In this document: piece by piece, positions 16,500-24,501 of the stretch
How positions within the stretch are numbered: the stretch's first letter is position 1
How the letters are laid out: every line of letters begins with the position of its first letter
Assembly: GCF_003131185.1 (NCBI RefSeq)
Contig: NZ_QFFU01000034.1
Span: 1-60,380 of the forward strand
Length of the DNA: 60,380 nucleotides
Origin: Pseudomonas ovata
GTDB lineage: Bacteria; Pseudomonadota; Gammaproteobacteria; Pseudomonadales; Pseudomonadaceae
Reading direction: 5' to 3'
Made by a program: the position numbers and the translations under genes
The notes under the pieces: generated by a model
What the model saw: only the letters and a program-made list of their open reading frames with translations
Told to the model about the DNA's origin: nothing
Databases searched by the model: none

Positions 16500-18026
16500 A
16501 TGCGCTGGATCACCCGCCCCGGCTGGCCCGGTAACCTGCTGGCCGTGGCGGCCGGTGGTCTCACCACGCTGGCCCTTGCGCCGTACGATATCTGGCCGCT
16601 GGCATTGCTGGCTGCCGCCCTGTTTTACCTGGGGCTGCGCGACCTGAGTCCGCGCCAGGCCCTGGGGCGCGGCTGGTGCTATGGCTTCGGCCTGTATGGT
16701 GCCGGCACCAGCTGGATCTATGTCAGCATCAACACCTACGGCGGGGCTTCGGCCCTGCTGGCAGGCCTGTTGATGCTGGCGTTCATTGCTGCCATCGCCT
16801 GGTTCTTCGCCCTGCCCGCCTGGGCCTGGGCACGCTGGCTGCGGCGCACGCCGCAGCCGCTGGCCGACGCCCTGGCGTTTGCGGCCCTGTGGGTGGCCCA
16901 GGAAGCCTTCCGTGGCTGGTTCCTGACCGGCTTTCCGTGGCTTTATTCCGGCTACAGCCAGCTCGACGGGCCACTGGCAGGCCTGGCACCGCTGGGCGGC
17001 GTATGGCTGGTGTCCTTCGCCCTGGCACTGACCGCTGCCCTGCTGTGCAACCTGCCCCGCTTGCGCATGCAACGTTCATGGCTGGCAGGCGGCGCGGCGC
17101 TGCTGGTGGCGCCCTGGGTCATCGGCCTGGCACTGAAGGGCCATGCCTGGACATCACCGTCCGGCAAACCACTGACGGTCGCGGCCGTGCAAGGCAATGT
17201 CGAGCAGATCCTCAAGTGGGACCCCGAGCACCTCAACGCGCAACTGGCGCTGTACCGCGACATGACGTTTCGCTCGAAACAGGCCGACCTGATCGTCTGG
17301 CCGGAAACGGCCGTGCCGGTGCTCAAGGAAATGGCCGAAGGCTACCTGAGCATGATGGGCCGCTTTGCCGCCGACCGGAATTCGGCGCTGATCACCGGCG
17401 TCCCCTTGCGCCAGAGCAACCATGAAGGCGAATACCGTTACTACAACGGCATCACCGTGACCGGCGTGGGCGATGGCACCTACCTGAAACAGAAGCTGGT
17501 GCCCTTTGGCGAATACGTGCCCTTGCAGGACCTGCTGCGGGGCCTGATCGCGTTCTTCAACCTGCCCATGTCGGACTTTGCCCGCGGGCCGCACGACCAG
17601 CCGCTGTTGCAGGCGCAGGGCTACCAGATTGCGCCGTACATCTGCTACGAAGTGGTGTACCCGGAGTTTGCCGCCGGGCTGGCAGCCCGCAGCGACTTGC
17701 TGCTGACGGTCAGCAACGACACCTGGTTCGGCACCTCCATCGGCCCGTTGCAGCATCTGCAAATGGCCCAGATGCGCGCACTGGAGGCCGGTCGCTGGAT
17801 GATTCGTGCGACCAACAATGGCGTCACGGCCTTGATCGATCCGTATGGCAGGATCACCACCCGCCTGCCCTCGTTCGAACGCGGCGTACTCTATGGCGAA
17901 GTGGTGCCCATGCACGAACTGACACCGTACCTGCGCTGGCGCTCCTGGCCACTGGGTAGTGTGTGCGTCCTGTTGCTGGGCTGGGCGTGGGTTACGGCAC
18001 GCCGTGCCCGCCACGCAGGACCGTAG
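16500..18026 (+). CDS. lnt: Apolipoprotein N-acyltransferase
   Basis: Inner-membrane enzyme adding the third acyl chain to lipoproteins. The 508-residue protein has about six N-terminal membrane helices (to about 215), a periplasmic nitrilase domain (about 225-470) and a final helix. The catalytic triad is visible as Glu in WPETAVP, Lys in KQKLVPFGEYVP and Cys in YICYEVVYPE. The ATG at 16500 has AAGGA 8 bases upstream; a TTG directly before it is not needed. Last gene of the ybeZ-ybeY-corC-lnt operon. Confidence 0.95.
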   Translation: MRWITRPGWPGNLLAVAAGGLTTLALAPYDIWPLALLAAALFYLGLRDLSPRQALGRGWCYGFGLYGAGTSWIYVSINTYGGASALLAGLLMLAFIAAIAWFFALPAWAWARWLRRTPQPLADALAFAALWVAQEAFRGWFLTGFPWLYSGYSQLDGPLAGLAPLGGVWLVSFALALTAALLCNLPRLRMQRSWLAGGAALLVAPWVIGLALKGHAWTSPSGKPLTVAAVQGNVEQILKWDPEHLNAQLALYRDMTFRSKQADLIVWPETAVPVLKEMAEGYLSMMGRFAADRNSALITGVPLRQSNHEGEYRYYNGITVTGVGDGTYLKQKLVPFGEYVPLQDLLRGLIAFFNLPMSDFARGPHDQPLLQAQGYQIAPYICYEVVYPEFAAGLAARSDLLLTVSNDTWFGTSIGPLQHLQMAQMRALEAGRWMIRATNNGVTALIDPYGRITTRLPSFERGVLYGEVVPMHELTPYLRWRSWPLGSVCVLLLGWAWVTARRARHAGP

Positions 18027-18039
18027 AACCGTAGAACCG

Positions 18040-18109
18040 CAGGAGCGACCAACGGTCGCGAAGGGGCCCGCCTGATTCACCGCGGTATTCGCGACCGCAG
18101 GTGCTCCTA
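18040..18109. repeat. REP pair between lnt and ydcF
   Basis: The inverted arms AGGAGCGACCAACGGTCGCGAA and TTCGCGACCGCAGGTGCTCC lie between the convergent lnt and ydcF genes. The first trinucleotide of the right arm, read on the minus strand (TAGGAGC), is the ydcF stop codon. Confidence 0.7.
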
Positions 18110-18868
18110 TGGATAAATCCACGGGTAGACCAGCAGGCCTGCGGCCTCGTTGAGCAGCACGGCGCTCTGGCCGAAGGCGCGGCTTTCCGGCAGCCAGCCG
18201 CCGAAAGGCCGGGCGTTGTCCACGCCAAGAAACCCCACCGGCGCACCGATGACGGTAAAGCCGGCCTGTTCGAAGCTCCAGCGTGATCGCGGCATGTGCC
18301 AGGCGTGGGTCACCAGCACTACGCGCCTGACGCCTTGCGGCAACAACTGTCGGGCGCTCAGGGTGGCGTTTTCCCAGGTTGTACGGCTCTGCTCCTCCAG
18401 CCAGCGCACCTCGACGCCGAAATCCTCGCGCAGGGTGTCGCTCATGATCCGTGCCTCGCTGGGCGGCTCGCCATAGTGCAGGCCGCCGGTCACCAGCACC
18501 GGCAACCCGGACACTTTTGCCAGCCGCGCGGCCAGTTGCAGGCGCTCAAGCCCCATTGCCGTCGAGGCATCCGCCCCCCAGGTGGGCGAGTTGCGTTCCC
18601 GGCCACTGCCCAGCACCACGATCGCATCAGCCTGCTGCGCCAGCGCCTGCCACTGCTCACGCGGCAGCGGCGGTACCTGCTCCAGGCCACGGGCGGCGTG
18701 TTCGATCACCACCGGCAGGCTCATCAGCCACAACCCGCCCAGCCCCACTGCAAAGCAGGCAGCCGCCAGGCGCGGCCGTGAATATCGCCAGCACCAGCCC
18801 ATCAATAACAGCACGAACAGAATGCCAGGTGGCAGCAGCAGGGTTTTGAACAGGTAGCGTAAAGGCAT
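18107..18868 (-). CDS. YdcF/ElyC-family DUF218 membrane protein
   Basis: A 253-residue inner-membrane protein with two N-terminal helices (about 5-27 and 35-57) and a DUF218 domain (about 75-245). The domain shows DAIVVLGSGR, GLERLQLAARL, LPVLVTGG and VRRVVLVTHAWHMPRS. Family members (ElyC, SanA) act in envelope and peptidoglycan or lipid-carrier homeostasis; the exact substrate is unknown. The ATG at 18868 has CTGGAG at SD distance; the frame is open 15 codons further upstream. The stop codon lies in a REP element. Confidence 0.87.
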   Translation of the reverse strand: MPLRYLFKTLLLPPGILFVLLLMGWCWRYSRPRLAAACFAVGLGGLWLMSLPVVIEHAARGLEQVPPLPREQWQALAQQADAIVVLGSGRERNSPTWGADASTAMGLERLQLAARLAKVSGLPVLVTGGLHYGEPPSEARIMSDTLREDFGVEVRWLEEQSRTTWENATLSARQLLPQGVRRVVLVTHAWHMPRSRWSFEQAGFTVIGAPVGFLGVDNARPFGGWLPESRAFGQSAVLLNEAAGLLVYPWIYP

Positions 18869-18952
18869 CGGACATCTCCAGAGATGTCCGAAGCCTAGAA
18901 GCAATGATGCCAAGCGACAATGCTTGAAAGACGGGCCCGCAGCCCGCGATGG

Positions 18953-19321
18953 TCAGAACTTGAACGGGGTCGTCGGGTGATCGCTCGATCGGCCTGCGCG
19001 ACCTTTGCGTCGCCGGTCCTTGAGCCAGATGACCCTGGCCGGCTCCCGCGCCGCGTGCAGCGAAGCGGATGGCTCCGGCAAAGCCCTTGAACTGTCCTGC
19101 GACGTGTCTCCAACAGCCCCGCTTGCCTGCCTTTCGCCGTTTTCCAGGTAGGCCTCAATCAGCTCGATCTCGTCATCGCTCAACCCGTCGAACTCCAGCT
19201 CGACAAGCAACTCGTTGCGAAGACGAACGGCGGTGTTTGCCGTTTCCAGCGCAAGCTCCATACGATTGATCAAACGTTCATACAGCTCAGGAGTGCCTGA
19301 TATGTGCTGCAACTCTGTCAT
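18953..19321 (-). CDS. Hypothetical protein, acidic helical N-terminus and basic tail
   Basis: A 122-residue protein that I do not recognise. Residues 1-65 (MTELQHISGTPELYERLINR onward) look helical and acidic, with LVELEFDGLSDDEIELIEAY; the tail is basic (WLKDRRRKGRAGRSS). There is no signal peptide. GAGGTGAGC lies at SD distance of the ATG at 19321; earlier in-frame ATGs (19348, 19432) lack a better site. It stands alone between ydcF and leuS. The 311-base gap to leuS holds only the presumed leuS promoter. Confidence 0.6.
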   Translation of the reverse strand: MTELQHISGTPELYERLINRMELALETANTAVRLRNELLVELEFDGLSDDEIELIEAYLENGERQASGAVGDTSQDSSRALPEPSASLHAAREPARVIWLKDRRRKGRAGRSSDHPTTPFKF

Positions 19322-19632
19322 CCGCTCACCTCTTCGAAGATAGGACATACCCTCGTTCTTGAGCTTAGCGCTGCTATCGAAACAGGCGCGAAACTGCGAC
19401 CAACGGCGGGAACTATTCGTTGAACGCGTCACTCATCGGTGCTTTTGCCACCGGGCTGCGCAATCAAGGTTTCCCTCGGTAGACAGCGCTCATGTATGCT
19501 ACGGCGTTTCCTTAACCCCACTTGCGCTCACTCGAGTCACGACGCACCGCCCAGGCCATCACCCCCGGTGCACGCCTGACCCGGCGAAGCGATGAAGAGG
19601 CCAAGGGTCACCCATCTCTAGTAAAAAAAGCC

Positions 19633-22239
19633 ATGCACGAACTCTATCAGCCCCGCGAAATCGAAGCCGCCGCCCAGTCCTTCTGGGACGAGCAAAAATC
19701 CTTTGAAGTCAGTGAACAGCCAGGCAAGGAGACTTACTACTGCCTGTCGATGTTTCCTTACCCCAGCGGCAAGCTACACATGGGTCATGTGCGCAACTAC
19801 ACGATCGGTGATGTAATTTCCCGCTACCAGCGCATGCTCGGCAAGAACGTCCTGCAGCCGCTGGGCTGGGACGCCTTCGGCATGCCGGCAGAAAATGCCG
19901 CCATCGACAACAACGTCGCCCCGGCCAAGTGGACGTACGAGAACATCGACTACATGAAGACCCAGCTCAAGAGCCTGGGCCTGGCGATCGACTGGTCGCG
20001 TGAAGTCACCACCTGCAAGCCCGATTACTACCGCTGGGAACAATGGCTGTTCACGCGCCTGTTCGAAAAAGGCGTGATCTACCGCAAGAACGGCACCGTG
20101 AACTGGGACCCGATCGACCAGACGGTTCTGGCCAACGAGCAGGTCATCGATGGCCGTGGCTGGCGTTCGGGCGCGCTGATCGAGAAGCGTGAAATCCCGA
20201 TGTACTACTTCAAGATCACCGCTTACGCCGATGAACTGCTGACCAGCCTGGACGATCTGCCGGGCTGGCCCGAGCAGGTCAAGACCATGCAGCGCAACTG
20301 GATCGGCAAGTCGCGTGGCATGGAAGTGCAGTTCCCGTACGACCAGGCCAGCATCGGCCAGGCCGGTGCCCTGAAAGTCTTTACCACGCGCCCCGACACC
20401 CTGATGGGCGCGACCTACGTCGCCGTCGCTGCCGAGCACCCGCTGGCCACCCAGGCCGCGCAAGGCAATCCCGAGCTGCAGGCCTTTATCGACGAATGCA
20501 AGGGCGGCAGCGTCGCCGAAGCCGATGTCGCGACCCAGGAAAAGAAAGGCCTGCCGACCTCGCTGTTCGTCGAGCACCCGCTGACCGGTGAAAAACTGCC
20601 GGTGTGGGTCGCCAACTATGTGCTGATGCACTACGGCGACGGCGCGGTCATGGCCGTACCGGCCCACGACGAGCGCGACTTCGAATTCGCGACCAAGTAT
20701 GGCTTGCCGATCAAGGCCGTCGTGCGCACCAGCGCCGGCGATGAGGTGACCGGCGAATGGCAGGCCGCCTTTGGCGAGCACGGCGAACTGATCAACTCTG
20801 GCGAATTCGACGGCCTGGACTTCCAGGGCGCGTTCGATGCCATCGAAGTGGCACTGATCAAGAAAGACCTGGGCCAGTCACGCACCCAGTTCCGCCTGCG
20901 CGACTGGGGCATCAGCCGCCAGCGCTACTGGGGCTGCCCGATCCCGATCGTGCATTGCGAGCAGTGCGGCGACGTGCCGGTGCCCGAAGATCAACTGCCG
21001 GTCGTGCTGCCTGAAGACGTGGTGCCGGACGGCGCCGGCTCGCCACTGGCGCGCATGCCCGAATTCTACGAGTGCAGCTGTCCGAAATGCGGCGCACCGG
21101 CCAAGCGTGAAACCGACACCATGGACACCTTCGTCGAGTCGTCCTGGTACTACGCGCGCTACGCCTCGCCGCACTATGAAGGCGGCCTGGTCGACCCGAA
21201 AGCGGCCAACCACTGGCTGCCGGTCGATCAGTACATCGGCGGGATCGAACACGCCATCCTGCACCTGCTCTATGCGCGCTTCTTCCACAAGCTGATGCGC
21301 GACGAAGGCCTGGTCAGCTCGGACGAGCCGTTCAAGAACCTGCTGACCCAGGGCATGGTCAACGCCGAAACCTACTTCCGCATGGAAACCAGCGGCAAGA
21401 AGACCTGGATCAACCCGGCCGATGTGACCCTGGAGCGTGACGCCAAGGCCAAGGTCATCAGCGCCACCTTGACCAGCGACGGCCTGCCGGTGCAGATCGG
21501 CGGCACGGAAAAGATGTCGAAGTCGAAGAAGAACGGCATCGACCCGCAGACCATGATCGACCAGTACGGTGCCGACACCTGCCGTCTGTTCATGATGTTC
21601 GCCTCGCCACCCGACCAGAGCCTGGAATGGTCCGATTCGGGCGTCGAAGGTTCCAGCCGCTTCCTGCGCCGCGTCTGGCGCCTGGCCCAGGCCCATGTGG
21701 CCCAGGGCCTGCCGGGCAGCCTGGACCTGGCGACCCTGAACGACGAGCAGAAAGTCATTCGTCGCTCGATTCACCAGGCGATCAGGCAGGCCAGCCAGGA
21801 TATTGGCCAGCACCAGAAATTCAACACAGTCGTTGCCCAGGTGATGACCCTGATGAACGTGCTGGAAAAGGCCCCGCAAGCCAGTGCACAGGACCGCGCC
21901 CTGCTGCAGGAAGGCCTGCAGACCGTCGCCCTGCTGCTGGCGCCGATCACGCCGCACATCAGCCATGAACTGTGGCAGCAACTGGGCCATGCCACGCCGG
22001 TCATCGATGCCGGCTGGCCGGTCGTGGATGAAAACGCGCTGGTGCAGGACAGCCTGCAGCTGGTGATTCAGGTCAATGGCAAGCTGCGTGGCCAGATCGA
22101 GATGCCGGCCAGCGCCAGCCGCGAAGAAATCGAAGCGGCTGCACGGGTCAACGAGAACGTGCTGCGCTTCATCGACGGCCTGACGATCCGCAAGGTCATC
22201 GTAGTGCCAGGAAAACTGGTCAATATCGTCGCAAGCTGA
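19633..22239 (+). CDS. leuS: Leucyl-tRNA synthetase
   Basis: Class I aminoacyl-tRNA synthetase of 868 residues. The HIGH motif is HMGH within FPYPSGKLHMGH, the CP1 editing domain spans about 225-420 (TRPDTLMGATY), and the KMSKS loop is EKMSKSKKNG. An anticodon-binding and C-terminal domain follows. The ATG at 19633 starts the conserved MHELYQPREIE; the frame is open 37 codons upstream. A perfect 12-bp hairpin follows the stop before lptE. Confidence 0.97.
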   Translation: MHELYQPREIEAAAQSFWDEQKSFEVSEQPGKETYYCLSMFPYPSGKLHMGHVRNYTIGDVISRYQRMLGKNVLQPLGWDAFGMPAENAAIDNNVAPAKWTYENIDYMKTQLKSLGLAIDWSREVTTCKPDYYRWEQWLFTRLFEKGVIYRKNGTVNWDPIDQTVLANEQVIDGRGWRSGALIEKREIPMYYFKITAYADELLTSLDDLPGWPEQVKTMQRNWIGKSRGMEVQFPYDQASIGQAGALKVFTTRPDTLMGATYVAVAAEHPLATQAAQGNPELQAFIDECKGGSVAEADVATQEKKGLPTSLFVEHPLTGEKLPVWVANYVLMHYGDGAVMAVPAHDERDFEFATKYGLPIKAVVRTSAGDEVTGEWQAAFGEHGELINSGEFDGLDFQGAFDAIEVALIKKDLGQSRTQFRLRDWGISRQRYWGCPIPIVHCEQCGDVPVPEDQLPVVLPEDVVPDGAGSPLARMPEFYECSCPKCGAPAKRETDTMDTFVESSWYYARYASPHYEGGLVDPKAANHWLPVDQYIGGIEHAILHLLYARFFHKLMRDEGLVSSDEPFKNLLTQGMVNAETYFRMETSGKKTWINPADVTLERDAKAKVISATLTSDGLPVQIGGTEKMSKSKKNGIDPQTMIDQYGADTCRLFMMFASPPDQSLEWSDSGVEGSSRFLRRVWRLAQAHVAQGLPGSLDLATLNDEQKVIRRSIHQAIRQASQDIGQHQKFNTVVAQVMTLMNVLEKAPQASAQDRALLQEGLQTVALLLAPITPHISHELWQQLGHATPVIDAGWPVVDENALVQDSLQLVIQVNGKLRGQIEMPASASREEIEAAARVNENVLRFIDGLTIRKVIVVPGKLVNIVAS

Positions 22240-22244
22240 TGGTC

Positions 22245-22273
22245 CCGGGCGCCCGACAGGTTCGGGCGCCCGG
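22245..22273 (+). terminator. Perfect 12-bp hairpin between leuS and lptE
   Basis: CCGGGCGCCCGA and TCGGGCGCCCGG pair exactly around CAGGT. The following CCTATTT is only a weak T-run, so it may attenuate rather than end transcription into lptE-holA. Confidence 0.5.
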
Positions 22274-22327
22274 CCTATTTCCAGGGTGCGCACGAGCGCC
22301 CCAGACGGATTCAAGGGGAATATAAAG

Positions 22328-22933
22328 ATGATCAAACGCAATCTGCTGGTGCTGGGTCTGGCTGTGATGCTGAGCGCCTGTGGCTTCCAGCTGCGCGGCA
22401 CCGGCAGCAACGAACTGGCCATCAAGGAACTGGACGTCAGCGCCCGCAACTCCTATGGCGACACCGTGACCCAACTGACGCGCGTGCTGACCAGCTCCGG
22501 CGTCAACGTCTATACCGGCGCGCAGTACAAGCTGCAACTGGTCAACGAATCCGAGAGCCAGCGCACCGCCAGCTATTCCGGTTCCGGCCGCTCGGCCGAG
22601 TACCAACTGACGACCACGCTGGACTACGAGATCCATGGTATCCAGGACCGCTTCCTGCTGGGCGACAAGGTCAGCGTCGACCGCATCTACGTGCATGACG
22701 GCAACAACCTGACCGGTTCCGACCAGGAAGCGGCGCAGATCCGCCAGGAAATGCGCAGCGAACTGATCCAGCGCCTGCTCGCCCGCCTGCAACAGCTGAC
22801 CCCGGAACGCCTGGACCAACTGCAAGTCCGTGCCGACGAAGTCGCCCGTGCCGAAGAGCAAGCCCGCCAGGACGCACAACGCCTGCGTGATGCCACGCCT
22901 CAGCAGTCGCCTGTCGAAATCCCGAACCGCTAA
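22328..22933 (+). CDS. lptE: LPS-assembly lipoprotein LptE
   Basis: Outer-membrane lipoprotein that plugs and assembles the LptD translocon for LPS export. The 201-residue protein has a lipobox LSAC (Cys 19) after a hydrophobic signal, followed by GFQLRGTG, the family start, and a charged Gln/Arg-rich C-terminal helix. An A-rich SD region precedes the ATG at 22328. It lies between leuS and holA, as in other proteobacteria. Confidence 0.93.
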   Translation: MIKRNLLVLGLAVMLSACGFQLRGTGSNELAIKELDVSARNSYGDTVTQLTRVLTSSGVNVYTGAQYKLQLVNESESQRTASYSGSGRSAEYQLTTTLDYEIHGIQDRFLLGDKVSVDRIYVHDGNNLTGSDQEAAQIRQEMRSELIQRLLARLQQLTPERLDQLQVRADEVARAEEQARQDAQRLRDATPQQSPVEIPNR

Positions 22934-22977
22934 ACTTCTACGGGGCCAGCCTGCTGGCCCCGATCGCCGGCCCCGCC

Positions 22978-24009
22978 ATGAAACTCGCCCCCGCCCAACT
23001 CGGCAAACACCTGCAAGGCACGCTCGCACCGGTCTACATCGTCAGTGGCGATGACCCGTTGCTGTGCCAGGAAGCGGCCGACGCCATTCGTGCCGCTGCG
23101 CGCCAGCAGGGCTTCGATGAACGCCAGGTGTTCAGCGCCGACGCCAACTTCGACTGGGGCACCCTGCTCCAGGCCGGGGCCAGCCTGTCGCTGTTCGCCG
23201 AACGACGCCTGCTGGAGCTGCGCCTGCCCTCGGGCAAGCCTGGCGACAAGGGCGCGGCGGCGCTGATCGAATACTGCTCGCGCCCGGCCGAAGACACCCT
23301 GCTGCTGATCAGCCTGCCCAAGCTCGATGGCAGCGCGCAGAAGACTAAATGGGGCAAGGCGCTGGTCGACGGCGCACAGTGTCAGTTCGTACAGATCTGG
23401 CCGGTGGATGCCAACCAGTTGCCGCAATGGATTCGCCAGCGCCTGTCCCAGGCCGGCCTTGCCGCCACCCAGGATGCCGTTGAACTGATCGCCGCCCGGG
23501 TCGAGGGCAACCTGCTGGCGGCCGCGCAGGAAATCGAAAAGCTCAAGCTGATGGCCGAAGACGGGCAGATTACCGTCGAGACCGTCCAGGCGGCCGTTGC
23601 CGACAGTGCGCGCTTCGATGTATTCGGCCTGACCGATGCGGTGCTGGCCGGCGATGCGACCCATGCCTTGCGCATTCTGGAAGGGCTGCGCGGTGAGGGT
23701 GTGGAAACCCCGGTGATTCTCTGGGCCCTGACCCGCGAGCTGCGTGCCCTGGCGACCATGGCCCTGCAGTTCAGCCAGGGCATGCCACTGGACAAGGTGT
23801 TCAGCTCGGCGCGCCCGCCGGTCTGGGACAAGCGCAAGCCACTGATGGGCAAGGCCTTGCAGCGCCTGTCCAGCAAGCGCTGGAACCAGTTGCTGCTCGA
23901 TGCCCAGCAGATCGACGCACAGATCAAGGGCCAGGCACCCGGCTCACCGTGGAGCAGCCTGGCGCGACTGGCCCTGATGATGGCGGGGCAACGGTTGCAG
24001 TTGCCGTAG
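22978..24009 (+). CDS. holA: DNA polymerase III subunit delta
   Basis: Clamp-loader subunit that opens the beta clamp. The 343-residue protein has the N-terminal DNA_pol3_delta domain (YIVSGDDPLLCQEAADAIR), SLPKLDGSAQKTKWGKAL in the AAA-like core, and the helical C-terminal collar domain. It follows lptE by 44 bases. The TAG stop shares its G with the first base of a downstream REPIN. Confidence 0.94.
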   Translation: MKLAPAQLGKHLQGTLAPVYIVSGDDPLLCQEAADAIRAAARQQGFDERQVFSADANFDWGTLLQAGASLSLFAERRLLELRLPSGKPGDKGAAALIEYCSRPAEDTLLLISLPKLDGSAQKTKWGKALVDGAQCQFVQIWPVDANQLPQWIRQRLSQAGLAATQDAVELIAARVEGNLLAAAQEIEKLKLMAEDGQITVETVQAAVADSARFDVFGLTDAVLAGDATHALRILEGLRGEGVETPVILWALTRELRALATMALQFSQGMPLDKVFSSARPPVWDKRKPLMGKALQRLSSKRWNQLLLDAQQIDAQIKGQAPGSPWSSLARLALMMAGQRLQLP

Positions 24010-24118
24010 TAGGAGCGCGCTCTGCCCGCGACCGGCTGCGTTAGCAGTCGTAAAATTGTGGCGTTTCACAAATTTTGCGAGCGCTGCGCACTCGGTCGCG
24101 GGCAGAGCGCGCTCCTAC
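24009..24118. repeat. REPIN abutting the holA stop codon
   Basis: A full-length element with symmetric GTAGGAGCGCGCTCTGCCCG arms and the two internal hairpins seen in the 13.5-kb array (CGACCGGCTGCG...GCAGTCG and GCGAGCGCTGCGCACTCGG). It starts at the last base of holA. It probably forms a strong 3' RNA structure for the leuS-lptE-holA transcript. Confidence 0.88.
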
Positions 24119-24203
24119 AAAGGGTGAATTCAATATCCAGCAAAATCTGTCAGTACTTGTATGCGTGATTAGAGTGAAGGTCGCTTCATAGCACAGGTCT
24201 ATT

Positions 24204-24225
24204 GGACACGCTGCGCGTCGTGTCC
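24204..24225 (+). other. Leader hairpin upstream of arfA
   Basis: GGACACG and CGTGTCC are perfectly inverted around CTGCGCGT, 39 bases before the arfA ATG. It could be a leader structure or a dyad operator; function unknown. Confidence 0.4.
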
Positions 24226-24263
24226 GATCATGCGCCCCGCACACACCCGAGGGAATTATTGCC

Positions 24264-24419
24264 ATGAGCAAGAACAAGCGGCCCAACAAGGCCAAATCCA
24301 TCATTGCCCAACCATTGTTCCGCAGCCGCCAGGAACGCCCGGCCAAGGGCAAAGGCAGCTACCGCCGCGAAGCCTTCCAGTCGAAAGACCGGGAGGCTTT
24401 TTACTTTATGGCTGCCTGA
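24264..24419 (+). CDS. arfA: Alternative ribosome-rescue factor ArfA
   Basis: A 51-residue basic protein with the ArfA core (PLFRSRQERPAKGKGSYRR; E. coli has PLFRQR...KGKGSY). ArfA recruits RF2 to ribosomes stalled on nonstop mRNA when tmRNA is lacking. It is preceded by GAGGGA at SD distance. The 3' third of the coding sequence contains a 13-bp hairpin and T-run (24370-24402) before the stop at 24417-24419. Much of the mRNA should therefore end without a stop codon, the family's known tmRNA-sensitive control. Confidence 0.88.
   Translation: MSKNKRPNKAKSIIAQPLFRSRQERPAKGKGSYRREAFQSKDREAFYFMAA
24370..24402 (+). terminator. Intrinsic terminator-like hairpin inside arfA
   Basis: AAGCCTTCCAGTC pairs with GACCGGGAGGCTT: 12 of 13 positions pair, with one G-T, one A-C mismatch and a GAAA tetraloop. 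TTTTT spans the stem end and the following bases. It lies 15 bases before the stop codon, so termination here yields a nonstop arfA mRNA. Confidence 0.8.
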
Positions 24420-24501
24420 TAAATGTCGTTACTTTCACAGCCCATGCAACCTGGCTGGCGTGTTAAGGTCTGCATCTAACGGTATTTGCCTGGACCCCAG
24501 C

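Noticed and set aside
20878..22449. 523-codon open frame on the minus strand opposite leuS and lptE
   Set aside because: leuS has unmistakable HIGH and KMSKS motifs in the other strand; the minus-strand translation has no domain.
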